Assembly: GCA_948474755.1 (NCBI GenBank)
Contig: CAOLHI010001299.1
Span: 62,001 to 126,000 of the forward strand
Direction: 5' to 3'
DNA from: Ctenosaura bakeri
Taxonomy: Eukaryota; Chordata; Lepidosauria; Squamata; Iguanidae
DNA: 64,000 nucleotides
In this document: one piece after another, positions 46,412 through 55,857 of the stretch
Layout: each line of letters begins with the position of its first letter
Numbering within the stretch: the stretch's first letter is position 1
The notes under the pieces: model-generated
Told to the model about the DNA's origin: nothing
Database searches by the model: none
The model's input: only the letters and a program-made list of their open reading frames with translations
Made by a program: the position numbers and the translations under genes

Positions 46412-47436
46412 AGGGGAACGTAGACCTTGGTGCCATAAAAGGGGAGATTGTCAACCCATTCTATTTTATCCTTGTTTGCCGGTAGCCAGGAGTCTGCATG
46501 CGCTGCATGAATGATAGCATCGCGGAGAGCGGAGTCACAAAGAGAGGAGGCAGAAAGCCTTGTCTTTGCTAATGCACGAGTAGTCACTTGAGAAGCCAGA
46601 GAGGAGGCAGGAAACAAGGTATTGGAGTGGGAGGACGTAGCAGGGGATTCCGCAAAACAGGGAAGTCGAGAGAGAGGGTCCGCCAGTTGGTTAGTTCGGC
46701 CAGGTTTGAAAACAATTTTAAATCGGAATCTCTGGAAAAATTCAGCCCATCTCGCCTGCTTAGGGGAGAGTTTCTTAGCAGACTGTAAGGCTTGCAAATT
46801 CCTATGATCAGTCCAAACTTCAAAGGGGAGTCGAGCCCCTTCAAGCAAATGACGCCAAGAGGACAGCGCAAAATGGATAGCCTTGGCTTCTTTCTCCCAA
46901 ATAGGCCAATTAGCTTGTTGAGGGGAAAATTTCTTTGAAATGAAAGCACAAGGCCTGAGTGCTCCTGTGGTGTCATGTTGTAAAAGAACGGCTGCCATGG
47001 CAAAGTCCGAAGCATCCGTTTGCACAATGAATTGCTTCGTACTGTCGGGAAAAAGGAGTAAGGGCTCAGACGTAAATTTAGATTTCAAATGGTCAAACGC
47101 CGATTGACACTCAGGTGACCAACAAAGTCTATGCGCCTTGCCCGCAGTGGATCCTTTAGGTTTCCGTAGAAGGTTGGTGAGTGGAAGCGTTATGGCCGCA
47201 AAATCCTCAATAAAGTTCCGGTAGAAGTTCGCAAAACCAAGAAATTGCTGCAGTTGCTTCACAGTTTTAGGGACGGGCCATTGCAAAATGGAGTTAATCT
47301 TCGAAGGGTCCATTTTAAGTGAACAATCTTGAATCCTATATCCCAAGTAATCAAAAGTTTGGGTGTCAAATTGGCATTTAGATAGATTAACCACGAGGTT
47401 GTTATCTATAAGCCTTCGTAACACTTCACGAACCAA
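46412..47436 (-). pseudogene. Reverse transcriptase thumb and RNase H
   Basis: It continues directly, in the same frame, from the RT part upstream, after one stop codon. It contains the RT connection region (LGYRIQDCSLKMDPSKI), the typical QQFLGFANFYRNFI motif, and RNase H with TDASDFAMAAVL (first catalytic Asp), KEAKAIHFAL (Glu), WTDHRNLQAL (Asp) and a terminal NQLADPLSRL block (Asp). All four acidic catalytic positions are visible. The peptide then leaves the true frame near 46411. The 51-bp segment used for the inverted copy at 49006-49056 comes from 47147-47197 in this region. Confidence 0.9.
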
Positions 47437-49005
47437 TCACACATGAGATTCCATGGAATCTGCGTAAATTAAAATGTCATCCAGATAAATCAGAACCCCC
47501 TGATACAACAAGTCATGGAAAATGGTGTTCAAAAACATTTGGAACACAGATGGCCCCGATTGTAAGCCAAAGGGAAGAACCGTCCATTTAAAGTTACCTA
47601 GAGGAGTTGCAAAGGTGGTGAGCCACTCAGAGTCCGGGTCCATTCTAATCCTATGAAAAGCCTCTTTAAGATCAAGTTTGGTGAAATATTTTCCTTGAAC
47701 AAGATGGTCCAAAACAGTCCGTATCAGAGGTATGGGATAACAATTGGAGGAAATAACCTGGTTAATAGCAGAGTAGTTAACTATCAGTCTCGGATCCGCG
47801 CTGGGATCTTTTCTCTTTCGGAAGAAGACAGGACTCGCCGTGGGGGCTGTAGAGGGCTTGATAAAGCCGCGAGCCAAGTTTTTATTTAGGAACTTCTTGA
47901 GAGCAAGGAGTTCTTTTTGGCTCATGGGATAAATTTTCGGTTTAGGCAGGGTGGCCCCGTCAACTAATTCCAGTTTACAGTCAAAGTCCGTGTGGGGAGG
48001 CAATTTGTCAGCCTCCCTTTCGTGGAAAGCCTTTTGGAAGTCTCGGTAGTGTGAAGGAATTTGTTGCAATTCTTCATGGGGAATAGAAAAGTTTTCATCT
48101 GAAGAGGACATGGTGCCAGCAGTCCAGTTTATCTGGGGGTTATATTCACGAAGCCAATCGATTCCCAAGACCAATTTGAACTGCATCGCCTTGGGAACTA
48201 GAAATCGCATGCTGTAATTGTTTTTGTCCATTTGAAATGAGATGGGCTTAGTGATTTTACTAATTACTCCCCCAGTCATTGAGGTCCCATCCATTTGCGT
48301 TAATTTGATGGGGCATTCCAAGGGCTCATAAAGAGTTTTCAATTGTTTGGCCAATTTGGGGTGTAACAAACTTCTGGAGCAGCCAGAGTCAATTAATGCC
48401 CTATGTACATGCAAAGTCCCATCGCTGCCACTAATCGCAACCGTGGCGTAGAAATGGGGAATTTTAGGAGTACTTACAGATGTTCCCGCCGCTTGCCAGT
48501 CATCGCAGTCAGGTTTAGAATCTCCATCTATGTCAGATGAGGACGAAGAGGTGGTTTCATCATTGGGATCGGAGTCTCCTGTCGCCGCTGCAGGGTCCTT
48601 AGAAGTGCGTCTAAGTGGTTGTTTGGCGGCCGCTGTCTGATGTGTGAATTCTATATTCTTTGGGTCTGCTCGTGCTCCCTTAGTCCCAGTCGGAGCTTGG
48701 TTTCCGCGGCAGGTGTTGGCGAGGTGGCCCGGTTTTCCACAGTTAAAGCACATGCCCAAACGGAGACGTTTGTTCCGTTCCTCAGCATTGAGGACGGTGG
48801 GACCGCGAGGTTGTCGTTTTGGCACGTCTTGTCTTTGTCGGTTCAGCTGAACAGTCTGGGTTATGCCTTCCATTTCAGTAGCTAGTCTGACCCAACCTAG
48901 CAGGGTCTGTGGATTGGCCTGCATTAAGCACCCGTGTAGAATATCAGGATTTAGTCCATCTTTGTATAACTCAATTAGAATTTCATCACTCCACGGGACT
49001 TTGGT
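47437..49005 (-). pseudogene. gag C-terminus, protease and reverse transcriptase fused in one frame, interrupted by a stop
   Basis: An uninterrupted 522-codon frame encodes four parts. First is the distal gag with one CCHC zinc knuckle (CFNCGKPGHLANTC, 48709-48750), which binds the element's RNA. Next is an acidic/serine-rich linker. Third is the aspartic protease with ALIDSGCS. Last is reverse transcriptase with LIVNYSAINQV, the first catalytic Asp in FTKLDLKEAF and the YLDD box followed by ILIY near 47480. A TGA at 47437-47439 ends it a few codons after YLDD; the same frame continues immediately. Gag and pol share one frame here, whereas many Ty3/gypsy elements use a frameshift. The N-terminal part of gag is missing: coding homology starts at about 49005, and anything read upstream of that is the inverted pol segment. 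Confidence 0.95.
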
Positions 49006-49056
49006 GGCCATAACGCTTCCACTCACCAACCTTCTACGGAAACCTAAAGGATCCAC
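49006..49056 (+). repeat. 51-bp inverted copy of the element's own pol
   Basis: It is identical (51 of 51 bases) to the reverse complement of 47147-47197. In the plus direction it encodes AITLPLTNLLRKPKGS, the same RT/RNase H linker peptide that the element encodes on the minus strand. It sits between distal gag and a 15-bp LTR stub. Confidence 0.97.
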
Positions 49057-49071
49057 GGAGGACTCCCGACA
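49057..49071 (-). repeat. 15-bp remnant of the 5' LTR terminus
   Basis: Identical to 45191-45205, the outermost 15 bases of the LTR (minus strand TGTCGGGAGTCCTCC). It directly abuts the CAAGG target duplication at 49072-49076. Confidence 0.9.
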
Positions 49072-49076
49072 CAAGG
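49072..49076. repeat. Target-site duplication (CAAGG), right copy
   Basis: Matches 44895-44899. Confidence 0.9.
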
Positions 49077-50082
49077 ACTGTATGCAACTCACAGGCCACA
49101 CTTTGCCCACCCCTGTTCTACATAATTTTCTCCTTCCACCCACCCCTCAAAAGGAAATTCAGAGCATGAGAATGTTGTGTTGTGCATTGCCTATTTCTAA
49201 ACTTTATAGGTGTCAGATGGAGATGTGGGCAAATGTTTGGGGCAGCAGCTATCTGTGTCTGGCTTTTAGTTATCTTAGAACATTAAATGGGCAAGATGTG
49301 ACCTGGGCATTTCTGGACTGATGGGTATCGTTTTGCATAGCCACCACGCTGGTTCTTGAATGGCTTCCTGACACTTTCATTGAGATCAAATAATCTGAAT
49401 AAGAGCCAGGGGTGAGAGCTGGTTTCTGTTCTTCCCCCTTTCTCCAGACTGGTTCTAGATGGAGATTCTGAAAAATAATACAAAAACCACCTCCTGGGTG
49501 GCTTTCCTTTTAACTTCTCATTTCCATTCTTCTGCAGGAGGCATGTGGGCCTTGGAGAAGGCAGGCAAGGAAATTTTTCTGTCTGGACTTTCCAGACATC
49601 TCAGTGCTCGGTATTAAAAATGGATGAGGGCTTGTCGGAAGCGGCTGTTTCATACCCAGCAGGCAGCAGTTGAATGCAAATCCGCACTTGTTGCTGAATA
49701 ATTTTTCCTGTCTTATAACCTGAGAACTGGAAAAGTTTCTGGATGGCTGTTTCACCTGTCCAAATTGATCTTTCCTTTACCTTGGTTGGGGCTGTTCCAA
49801 GAGTTCTGGTACTTGTTGCCCAAAAAGTAATTTTTCCAAGCTTTGTACATAGAAGTGAGACCCATTAAGTTCATTCAGGTTTAATCTCAGGGAAGTGCAT
49901 GTAGGATAGCAGCCTTAGTAACACTGAAGCTGGGGAGGGACGGCTGCTGGGAGCCGAGGAGTCTCATTGGCCATGCTCGTCCAACTGCGGGACATTTCTA
50001 CCATGCTTTATTGCCTCCATATGTTATTGTAGATCCAGAAGAGATGGGGGGTTCAATAGGAAGTAAACAGGAAGTCAATGTC
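49077..50082. other. Mostly unique; hAT-MITE end-like words at 49090-49122
   Basis: CAGGCCACACTTTGCCCACCCCTG resembles one end of a common hAT MITE, truncated at the gypsy side. The rest is unrecognised. Confidence 0.4.
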
Positions 50083-50746
50083 TGTCCTGTACCGGCATCC
50101 AGCCAAAGCTTACAGCTCTCTAGTTGGAGCCTCTTAGCAGTAGCCAGAAGCAAAGTTTGTAAGCAAATTATTGGTCATCATTTTGCCATATGAGTTCACA
50201 GTAAATCTAGAGCAACAATCCAGTGGCAAAGTCCATACACAAGGTGAAGTTAAAGGTTTATAGGAGCATGAGTGAGGAACCTCAATATAAGCCAGTTGCT
50301 TCTACCGATAGGAACAGTTGACTGCAACAGCTTCCTCCCATTCTGGTCCCTTTCTATATAGGCTGAGATCCTCTCCCAGCTGTTTTTCTAATTAATGAGT
50401 CCTTACTATATAAACACACTGAGACTCCTGAGCTCTCCCTTTTCCACCTACACTGACTGCCATGTGTATTGTCTCTCTCATGTCTCTCAGAGACACCACA
50501 CTAGACTACTATAGTGCTATTGTTCCACTTTCAGCCTCCTGTGGAATTCTGGCGTTTGTAGTTTAGGGAGACCAAAGAGCCCTCTGGCTGAGAATTCTAC
50601 AGGCCCCTCCCTGAACTGCAAACCCCAGGATTCTCCAGGATGTTGAAAGTGAAATAATAGTGCCATAACAGTCTAGTGCGGAAATGGTGTCTGTGTTGTA
50701 GCTGTTGGAAAGAGACCTGGCTCAGTCCTGAGATGGGGGCATGGCA
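50083..50746 (+). mobile_element. Solo LTR, family B, split by a MITE
   Basis: It starts TGTCCTG and ends GGCATGGCA. It shares blocks with 35454-35942 (CAACAG before a run of CTCCCATTCTGG-like sequence, CTCCCAGCTGTTT, a TATA-like CTATATAAACACACTGAG, and the final TCCTGAGATGGGGGCATG). Flanks ATGTC and GTGTC match 4 of 5. Subtracting the MITE gives about 460 bp, close to the other copy. Confidence 0.75.
50488..50690. mobile_element. GGCC-family MITE inside the family B LTR
   Basis: Arms CACTAGACTACTATAGTGCT and its complement near AACAGTCTAGTGCGGAAATGG. The left terminus has lost a few bases (TTTCCG). AGACACC and GGTGTCT extend the inverted repeat outward. Confidence 0.7.
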
Positions 50747-51358
50747 GTGTCCAGTTTACTTCCTGGTTGAAAAAAATCTGTCCTGTGCCTAAAACAGCCC
50801 GCGGAGGCAAAAACCTGGCAAAATTGCCCCATGCTTTCTCTAGGTAGTATGGGGATAATTTTTATTTTTAAAAATGTAATGGGGAATCTAGTGTGCTTCT
50901 GCAGATTCAAAAATAATCATATATGATCCACATATGACTGGAGTCTCCTCACCTCCACCTTAAAATTTAAGCTGTAAGGCTGATAACTGAAAAGACCTAG
51001 CCATCACAGCTCAGCTGAAGAGAAATCCAAGTGGTTATCCAGATTTATTCATGGGTGGGCTGGGGAGTAACCTGACCTATTCGAGAATATTGATGAAGCC
51101 GGCCCTATGCTTAGACAGAATGAGGCAGCCATTTCAGGCTGATCAGATCTGAAGTATCATTGGAAAGCAGCAAAATGTCAGTTATTCAATTTTCTTCTTG
51201 CATTTGTACTGCCAAGTTAGGAAAGAGAGGCTTATTGGATTTCCTGCCTCGATGCCAGCATAAGTCGGCTGGCTTGCGTGGCTACGTACCTTGTTTGGAG
51301 GGCTCAGGGAGTTGGCCCTGATTTTTTTCCCACTAATTAGTCCCATTGTGACAGAGGG
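50747..51358. other. No recognisable feature
   Basis: Unique-looking DNA. Confidence 0.4.
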
Positions 51359-51500
51359 CCCATTCACACTACACAATTGTAGCACTCTGGTTCCACTTTA
51401 ACTGCCGTGGCTGCAACCTATGGTATCCTGGTATTTGCAGTCGAGGGGAGCATTTGGGCCTTCCGGCTGAGGAATCTAAATGTTCCATATCTTGCAACAC
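51359..51500. mobile_element. MITE remnant related to the GGCC family
   Basis: It begins GGCCCATTCACACTACACAA and contains GTTCCACTTTAACTGCCGTG and TATGGTATCCTGGTATTTGC. The right arm is incomplete. 52115-52200 carries a matching inverted half (CAGTTAAAGTAGAATCACAGGCC). Confidence 0.5.
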
Positions 51501-51516
51501 TTCACAGTTGAAAACT

Positions 51517-51582
51517 GTGAAACACTGCTGGCTTGATCCTGATCACTGTTCCATCAGGGGACGCTTGGTCTAGGGAGGGAAG
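51517..51582 (+). repeat. 66-bp duplicated segment, copy 1
   Basis: 63 of 66 bases are identical to 60962-61027, same orientation, 9.4 kb away. It belongs to none of the repeat families I can define here. It begins GTGAAACACTGCTGGCTTGA and ends GGGAGGGAAG. Confidence 0.9.
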
Positions 51583-51659
51583 AGGCCAAGCAACATGAGA
51601 GTGGAGTTGAGATGACAATATTTATTTATGTAATTGTTGTTGAATTTATACCCCCTCTT

Positions 51660-52115
51660 CTCCCAAATAGGATTCAGTGAGGAAGAGCACACAAGCTAGG
51701 AAAGGTTGCAGCAGTTTGCTTTTACCTGAGACTACTGGGAAGAGCAAGATTCCACCTCCTCCTCTCCTCTCCCCTCTGCAAGTTTTATTGTTGTGTGCCT
51801 TCAAGTCATTTCCAACTTACAGCAACCCTAAAGCAAACCCGTCATATGGTTTTCTGGGACTTAGAGTATGTGACACACCCAAGGTCACCCAGTGAGATTT
51901 CATGCCAAGTGGGGAATCAAAAACTGTTCTCCATTGCTGTAGTGCAATGCTCAAATTGCTATACCACATTTGAGTGCAAACTGCTTTTGCACTCAGTTTG
52001 CAGCAACTGAAGTAAGCTGGGGACAAAGTTGGGGGAGAGAAAACAACTGGGGCATTTTTAAAAAAGTTGAAAAAGAGGGATGACAGAGGATTAATCAGGA
52101 CTGCCAGATCAAGAC
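51660..52115 (-). repeat. R3 repeat, minus orientation, split by a SINE
   Basis: 51660-51785 matches the inverted right half (CACACAAGCTAGGAAAGGTT, GCAGCAGTTTGCTTTTACCT). 51971-52115 matches the inverted left half (CAGTTTGCAGCAACTGAAGT, GATTAATCAGGACTGCC). Confidence 0.65.
51789..51970 (-). repeat. tRNA-derived SINE inside R3, minus orientation
   Basis: The inverted tail ATTGTTGTGTGCCTTCAAGTC, then ACACCCAAGGTCACCCAGTGAG, a degraded inverted B box, and CTCAAATTGCTATACCACAT. Confidence 0.85.
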
Positions 52116-52204
52116 AAGTGAAGGGTACGTCCCTAAACTGTAAGTCCCACAATTCCATAAGATATATTCATGGCAGTTAAAGTAGAATCACAGGCCATTT
52201 CCCC

Positions 52205-53073
52205 TGTTACCCTGCTTGCTTGGGACTTCCTTAAGGGGATTCCCAAAACTGTCAAAATCATCTCTTGTGGGGAAAAATTAGCTCTGAGCACTGCTTTAGC
52301 AATGCAAAGAGGGCAGGGTAATTAGGATCTTTTTAACCCAATGTTTACGAGGTCTGGCTCAGTCAGAAATCACACAAAGAGATTCAATGAATAGCTTTAT
52401 TGAATAACAAGAGTTTGTACTTAAGCTCACACACACTCACACTCATTCAAAGGCTAACAGACTTAAAGAGTGAAAAGAAAATAGGAAGTATACTACACCT
52501 CTCCTGAAGTCTTCTGTTAGAGAGGCAGGGATAGAGCATCACAGCATTGCATCGCCTTTTTCTTCTTGCAATCCCTCCTGTGTCCTCTCCTTTTGTTTCC
52601 TTTCTGTGTTCTTAACTAGCCTTAAAACATGGACTATTTGTAGGAAAAATTTACTTTGAAGGCAAATCCTTTCCCAGGGAAAACAAACAAACGGGGCAGA
52701 AAGTAAAACATCTCTACACCTGGCATTTCTCTGATATTGGAAGATCATCTAAATAACAGGATCTTTCTCTGCTTTGAGGCTGTGGTGTGTTTTTCTGGAG
52801 ATGGGTTTGATAAGGTTTGTTACTTCCAGAGCCCAACACTTTGACTGCCTTCAAGTGGACTCCTTAAAAGGTTAAAGACCATTTGTCCACCAGGGCAATT
52901 ATAACATGAGGTCTTCTGTCGCTACGTGACTGGGGATATTTACTGGCCTGGTCTTTTTAGATGGTATGACCGTTGATTGCCTATGTGCGCATTTGAGTGA
53001 CCTCTCTGTTGGGTTAGATTAATTTTATATCAAAGTTGTAAACCCTGGGACAGGGTTAGGCAAGGGGGTAACA
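52205..53073 (-). mobile_element. Probable LTR, family A relative, minus orientation
   Basis: It starts TGTTACCCTGCTTGC and ends GGGGTAACA, matching the termini of 26095-26958, with similar length. The minus strand has AATAAA at about 52399-52405. I found no target duplication or clear TATA box, so the right boundary is less certain. Confidence 0.6.
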
Positions 53074-53103
53074 ACACCCTATACTGTTACAGACTTCTGT
53101 CCA

Positions 53104-53400
53104 GCCAGTACACCCACCCAGGTGGGGGCAAGGAGGCAGAGAACCAGTGATCAGCCTCCCTGGGCCTTCGTACCACCTGTGCGGGCCACACCTGTACTCG
53201 TTGCGGCAGCAGGGCAGTGCGAGGAGTGCAGGGAACCAGCAATCGGCCTCCCTGGGCCTTCATACTGCCCGCGCAGGTTGCACCCGTACCCAGGGTGGTG
53301 GCGGCGTGGCACGAGGAGCGCAGGGAGCCGACAATCAGCCTCCCTGGGCCTTCATGCTGCCCACATGTGGCGCACCCACACCAGGGGCAAGGAAAATAGG
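53104..53400. repeat. 92-bp minisatellite, about three copies
   Basis: The unit beginning AACCAGTGATCAGCCTCCCT at 53142 recurs at 53234 (AACCAGCAATCGGCCTCCCT) and 53326 (AGCCGACAATCAGCCTCCCT), exactly 92 bp apart each time. It is GC-rich. The frames over it are repeat translations. Confidence 0.9.
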
Positions 53401-53514
53401 AGGAGCAGGTGGGGTGGGAATGGAGTGGGAGTGAGAGAATGGAGGGGCAAGCAGGCACTTCATGAATAATCAAATTCGTGAAAGTGAAACCTGCGAATGT
53501 GGAGGGACAACTGT
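53401..53514. mobile_element. mariner/Tigger-like right end
   Basis: TCAAATTCGTGAAAGTGAAA and CTGCGAATGTGGAGGGACAACTGTA form the end of a mariner-class element. The 92-bp minisatellite may be internal to it. Compare the opposite-type end at 44727. Confidence 0.5.
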
Positions 53515-53688
53515 ATTCCACTTTCAACTTCCTGTGGAATTCTGGGGTCTGTTGCTTACTGAGGCCAGAGAGTTCTCTGGCTGAGAATTCTAAATGCCCC
53601 CCCAAAAAAAAATTGCAAACCCCAGGATTCCATAGGATGTTGAAAGTGGAATAATAGCACTACAACAGTGTAGGGCGGAAATGGCCAC
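53515..53688. mobile_element. GGCC-family MITE, left end lost
   Basis: Begins within the left arm (TTCCACTTTCAACTTCCTGT) and ends AACAGTGTAGGGCGGAAATGGCC. Confidence 0.7.
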
Positions 53689-54297
53689 AGTGCTAAGACT
53701 ACATACTGTGAAAGGGTTCTGATTTAACTGAGGAGAAATGCAACATCTCCCCACCCCCTTCCTTCCAGTTTCCAAATGGTTTGTGCCTTGCCCAATACTG
53801 GAAATTTACCATGAGATTCCCAGAAACATTCAACAGTAAGAAAGCACAGAAGAGGAGGAGGGGAACCACCAGGTGTGTGTTTTTGCCCAGGTGTGCACTC
53901 AGAGCCTTCCGTTTTGGAAAGAAACCCACAAAAGAAGGAGGAAACTCCCTGTTTTGTCAAACATCCTGGTTTTCCTCCAAATTAGTTGGTTTTACAGACC
54001 TAACCAGATGCCTTTGGCGCTGCTTTCTTTCTCTGCAGGATATAAAAATGGATTCATTGGTTTCCATTTTAACAGCTTTGGAAAGAGATTTCCTGAGCAA
54101 AACATTCCCTGAAAAGGTTCCTAGGGGTACGCTGGGTAAACTTTTTCTGTATCAGTGAATAAAATTAGAAAATCAAGAAACCCAAAACTGAGTGGGAAAA
54201 TTGCCACCACCCTCATACCCTAATTCTACAAATTTCTTTCTTAGTTGCCCCTTCCTCTTTTTTTTTAAAAAAAATCTGTGCAGATCATAAGTAGGGA
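53689..54297. other. Unique-looking; possible small terminal exon at 54039-54158
   Basis: See the separate entry. No other feature is recognised here. Confidence 0.3.
54039..54158 (+). other. Weak candidate terminal exon (acceptor, 39 codons, stop, AATAAA)
   Basis: A pyrimidine tract ending TTTCTTTCTCTGCAG (54024-54038) is followed by a frame of 39 codons and a TGA at 54156-54158. An AATAAA poly(A) signal overlaps the stop (54158-54163). These signals together could be a last exon, but each occurs by chance in 64 kb. The peptide (starting DIKMDSLVSILTALERDF) matches no family I know, and I see no partner exon. Confidence 0.15.
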
Positions 54298-54410
54298 TCA
54301 TATAGCTCTCTAGATGCTGGTGGATTGCAATTCCTAGCATTCTTCACTATTAGCTAAGGCTGTTGGATACTGCTGTCCAAAATCTGGATGGTTGTATACT
54401 TCCCATCCTT
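54298..54410. mobile_element. hAT-like MITE remnant
   Basis: TAGATGCTGGTGGATTGCAA with TTCCTAGCATTCTTCACTAT is mirrored by ACTGCTGTCCAAAATCTGGA. Confidence 0.45.
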
Positions 54411-54886
54411 TGCATAGGTAGCAGTATTGCATGCTCCATCTGTCAATTAATATCAAAGCTTTAAAAAGTTCCTTTCTTCAGCCTCATAACCATGCTAGCT
54501 GGGAGATTCAAGGAGTTGTGGTGTAAATGAGTAATTTTTTCAAGCCTTGGCTAATAGAAATGTCATTGGTAGAATGTGAAGGAGTAACTGTAGGTTCCTG
54601 GGGTTAAAATAGGAGTTATCTGGCGGAGTTACTTCTGGACAACTTAGCCTCAGACAGTTGAGTAGCATCAACTGTGTTAGCTGAAGTATACCTGTATTGT
54701 GAGCTGGCTGGTCATGAATAGCCAATGAAGATCTGTTAGCTTTGGGCAAAAAAAACTCTGTTCTGGCACAGATGGAACCTATTAGAACTGGTTTGTTAAT
54801 ATGGATTTTAAATATAGCTACTTTTTAAAATGAGGTTGGGTGGCCATGGAGATTGCCATGATAAATTGCCTGCACTACAGAATTTG

Positions 54887-54887
<1 letters not shown>
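54411..54887. other. No recognisable feature
   Basis: Unique-looking DNA. Confidence 0.4.

Positions 54888-54964
<77 letters not shown>
54888..54964. repeat. (TGTC)n(TATC)n compound microsatellite
   Basis: About seven TGTC units pass into about twelve TATC units, a GATA-type tract on the other strand. Confidence 0.95.
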
Positions 54965-55199
54965 GTTTACAAGCCCACTCTGTTAGTAGTCTTAAGGTGG
55001 CATCAAAACAAGATGGATGGTAAAGAGATGCTGGAGATGTAGAGGTGCTGCAGCTGGGGTGATGTTAGAGTGAAGACCTTTCTCCAAGGCACATATGTAT
55101 ATAGGCTGCCTTTTGATCAGCAAATACTTTGTATATATCCAGAGATAATCTCTTCTGCTATTAGTTCACAACATCACAAAAACGGGGCTTATAAATGGG

Positions 55200-55445
55200 T
55201 GTGTCTGTGTGTGTGTGTGTGTGTGTGTGTACATGCCTTCAAGCTGCCTGTTGACTACTGGTGACCCCATGAATTTCATAAGGTTTTCTTAAGCAGGGAA
55301 TACTCAAGAGATTATTTTTGCCAGTTCCTTCCTCTGCAATACAGCCTACAGTACCTAGTATTTGTTGGTGGTGTCCCATCAGGGCTGACCCTGCTTATCT
55401 TCCAAGATCAGGCAGGATCTAGCAGCTTCGGGGTATTTAGGCCCC
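55200..55445 (-). repeat. (GT)n followed by a 5S-rRNA-derived SINE, minus orientation
   Basis: GT repeats occupy 55200-55230. The SINE tail, inverted, starts about 55232 (ATGCCTTCAAGCTGCC), followed by the body (GACCCCATGAATTTCATAAGG). The 5S-like head, inverted, is at about 55340-55430 (GACCCTGCTTATCTTCCAAGATC). It is more degraded in the 5S part than the 869-1085 copy. Confidence 0.75.
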
Positions 55446-55857
55446 TATAAATGATTATTGGGGCTGAATCAGCATTAAGATGAACTGAGTTGAAGGCTTC
55501 AATAGCTGTCAGTGATGACTGCATGAAAAAACCCTTTGGGTGACACCATAATTCATGAGCAACAAGAACCTGAATCATAGAAATGCTGGTTTTTCTGGAC
55601 AAGTGGCTACAAAGGAAGCTTTACAGCTTCCTCTCTTATGCCATCATGCATTTTATAGCTTATATTTATCTTAATTTGCTTTTTTATGTTTTCTTGACTC
55701 ATGCTCTGTTTTTCTCCAATGGCACTATCCTTCCAGAGGCAGAAACTAGGACATCTATTTAAATAGCTGCCTATTGATTGATTTATTCACCCCATATAAC
55801 AATGGTAACGAACATGGATATGGAAGCTGAGGCAATGTCAGATTTTGGATTATAGGG
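55446..55857. other. No recognisable feature
   Basis: Unique-looking DNA. Confidence 0.4.

Larger units (their letters stand above)
44900..49071 (-). mobile_element. Ty3/gypsy LTR retrotransposon, minus strand, rearranged 5' end, inactive
   Basis: Read on the minus strand, the element consists of 15 bp of 5' LTR, a 51-bp inverted pol copy, the distal part of gag, protease, reverse transcriptase, RNase H, integrase, a polypurine tract and a full 306-bp 3' LTR. The domain order (RT-RNase H before integrase) and a GPF-type integrase C-terminus place it with Ty3/gypsy, close to the vertebrate sushi/chromovirus-type elements. No chromodomain is visible between the integrase end and the LTR. The 5-bp CAAGG duplication flanks both ends. 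It is dead: one in-frame stop, three frameshifts, and no 5' promoter LTR, primer-binding site or gag start. Confidence 0.95.

Noticed and set aside
48863..49321. Plus-strand frame that contains a pol-like peptide (AITLPLTNLLRKPKGS)
   Set aside because: This is not a second gypsy element on the plus strand. It is only the 51-bp inverted pol segment described in the findings.
53087..53605. 172-codon minus-strand open frame
   Set aside because: Spans the 92-bp minisatellite and two transposon ends; the repeats explain the open frame.
54888..54964. CRISPR-like regular repeats
   Set aside because: A simple tetranucleotide microsatellite without spacers, in vertebrate DNA.
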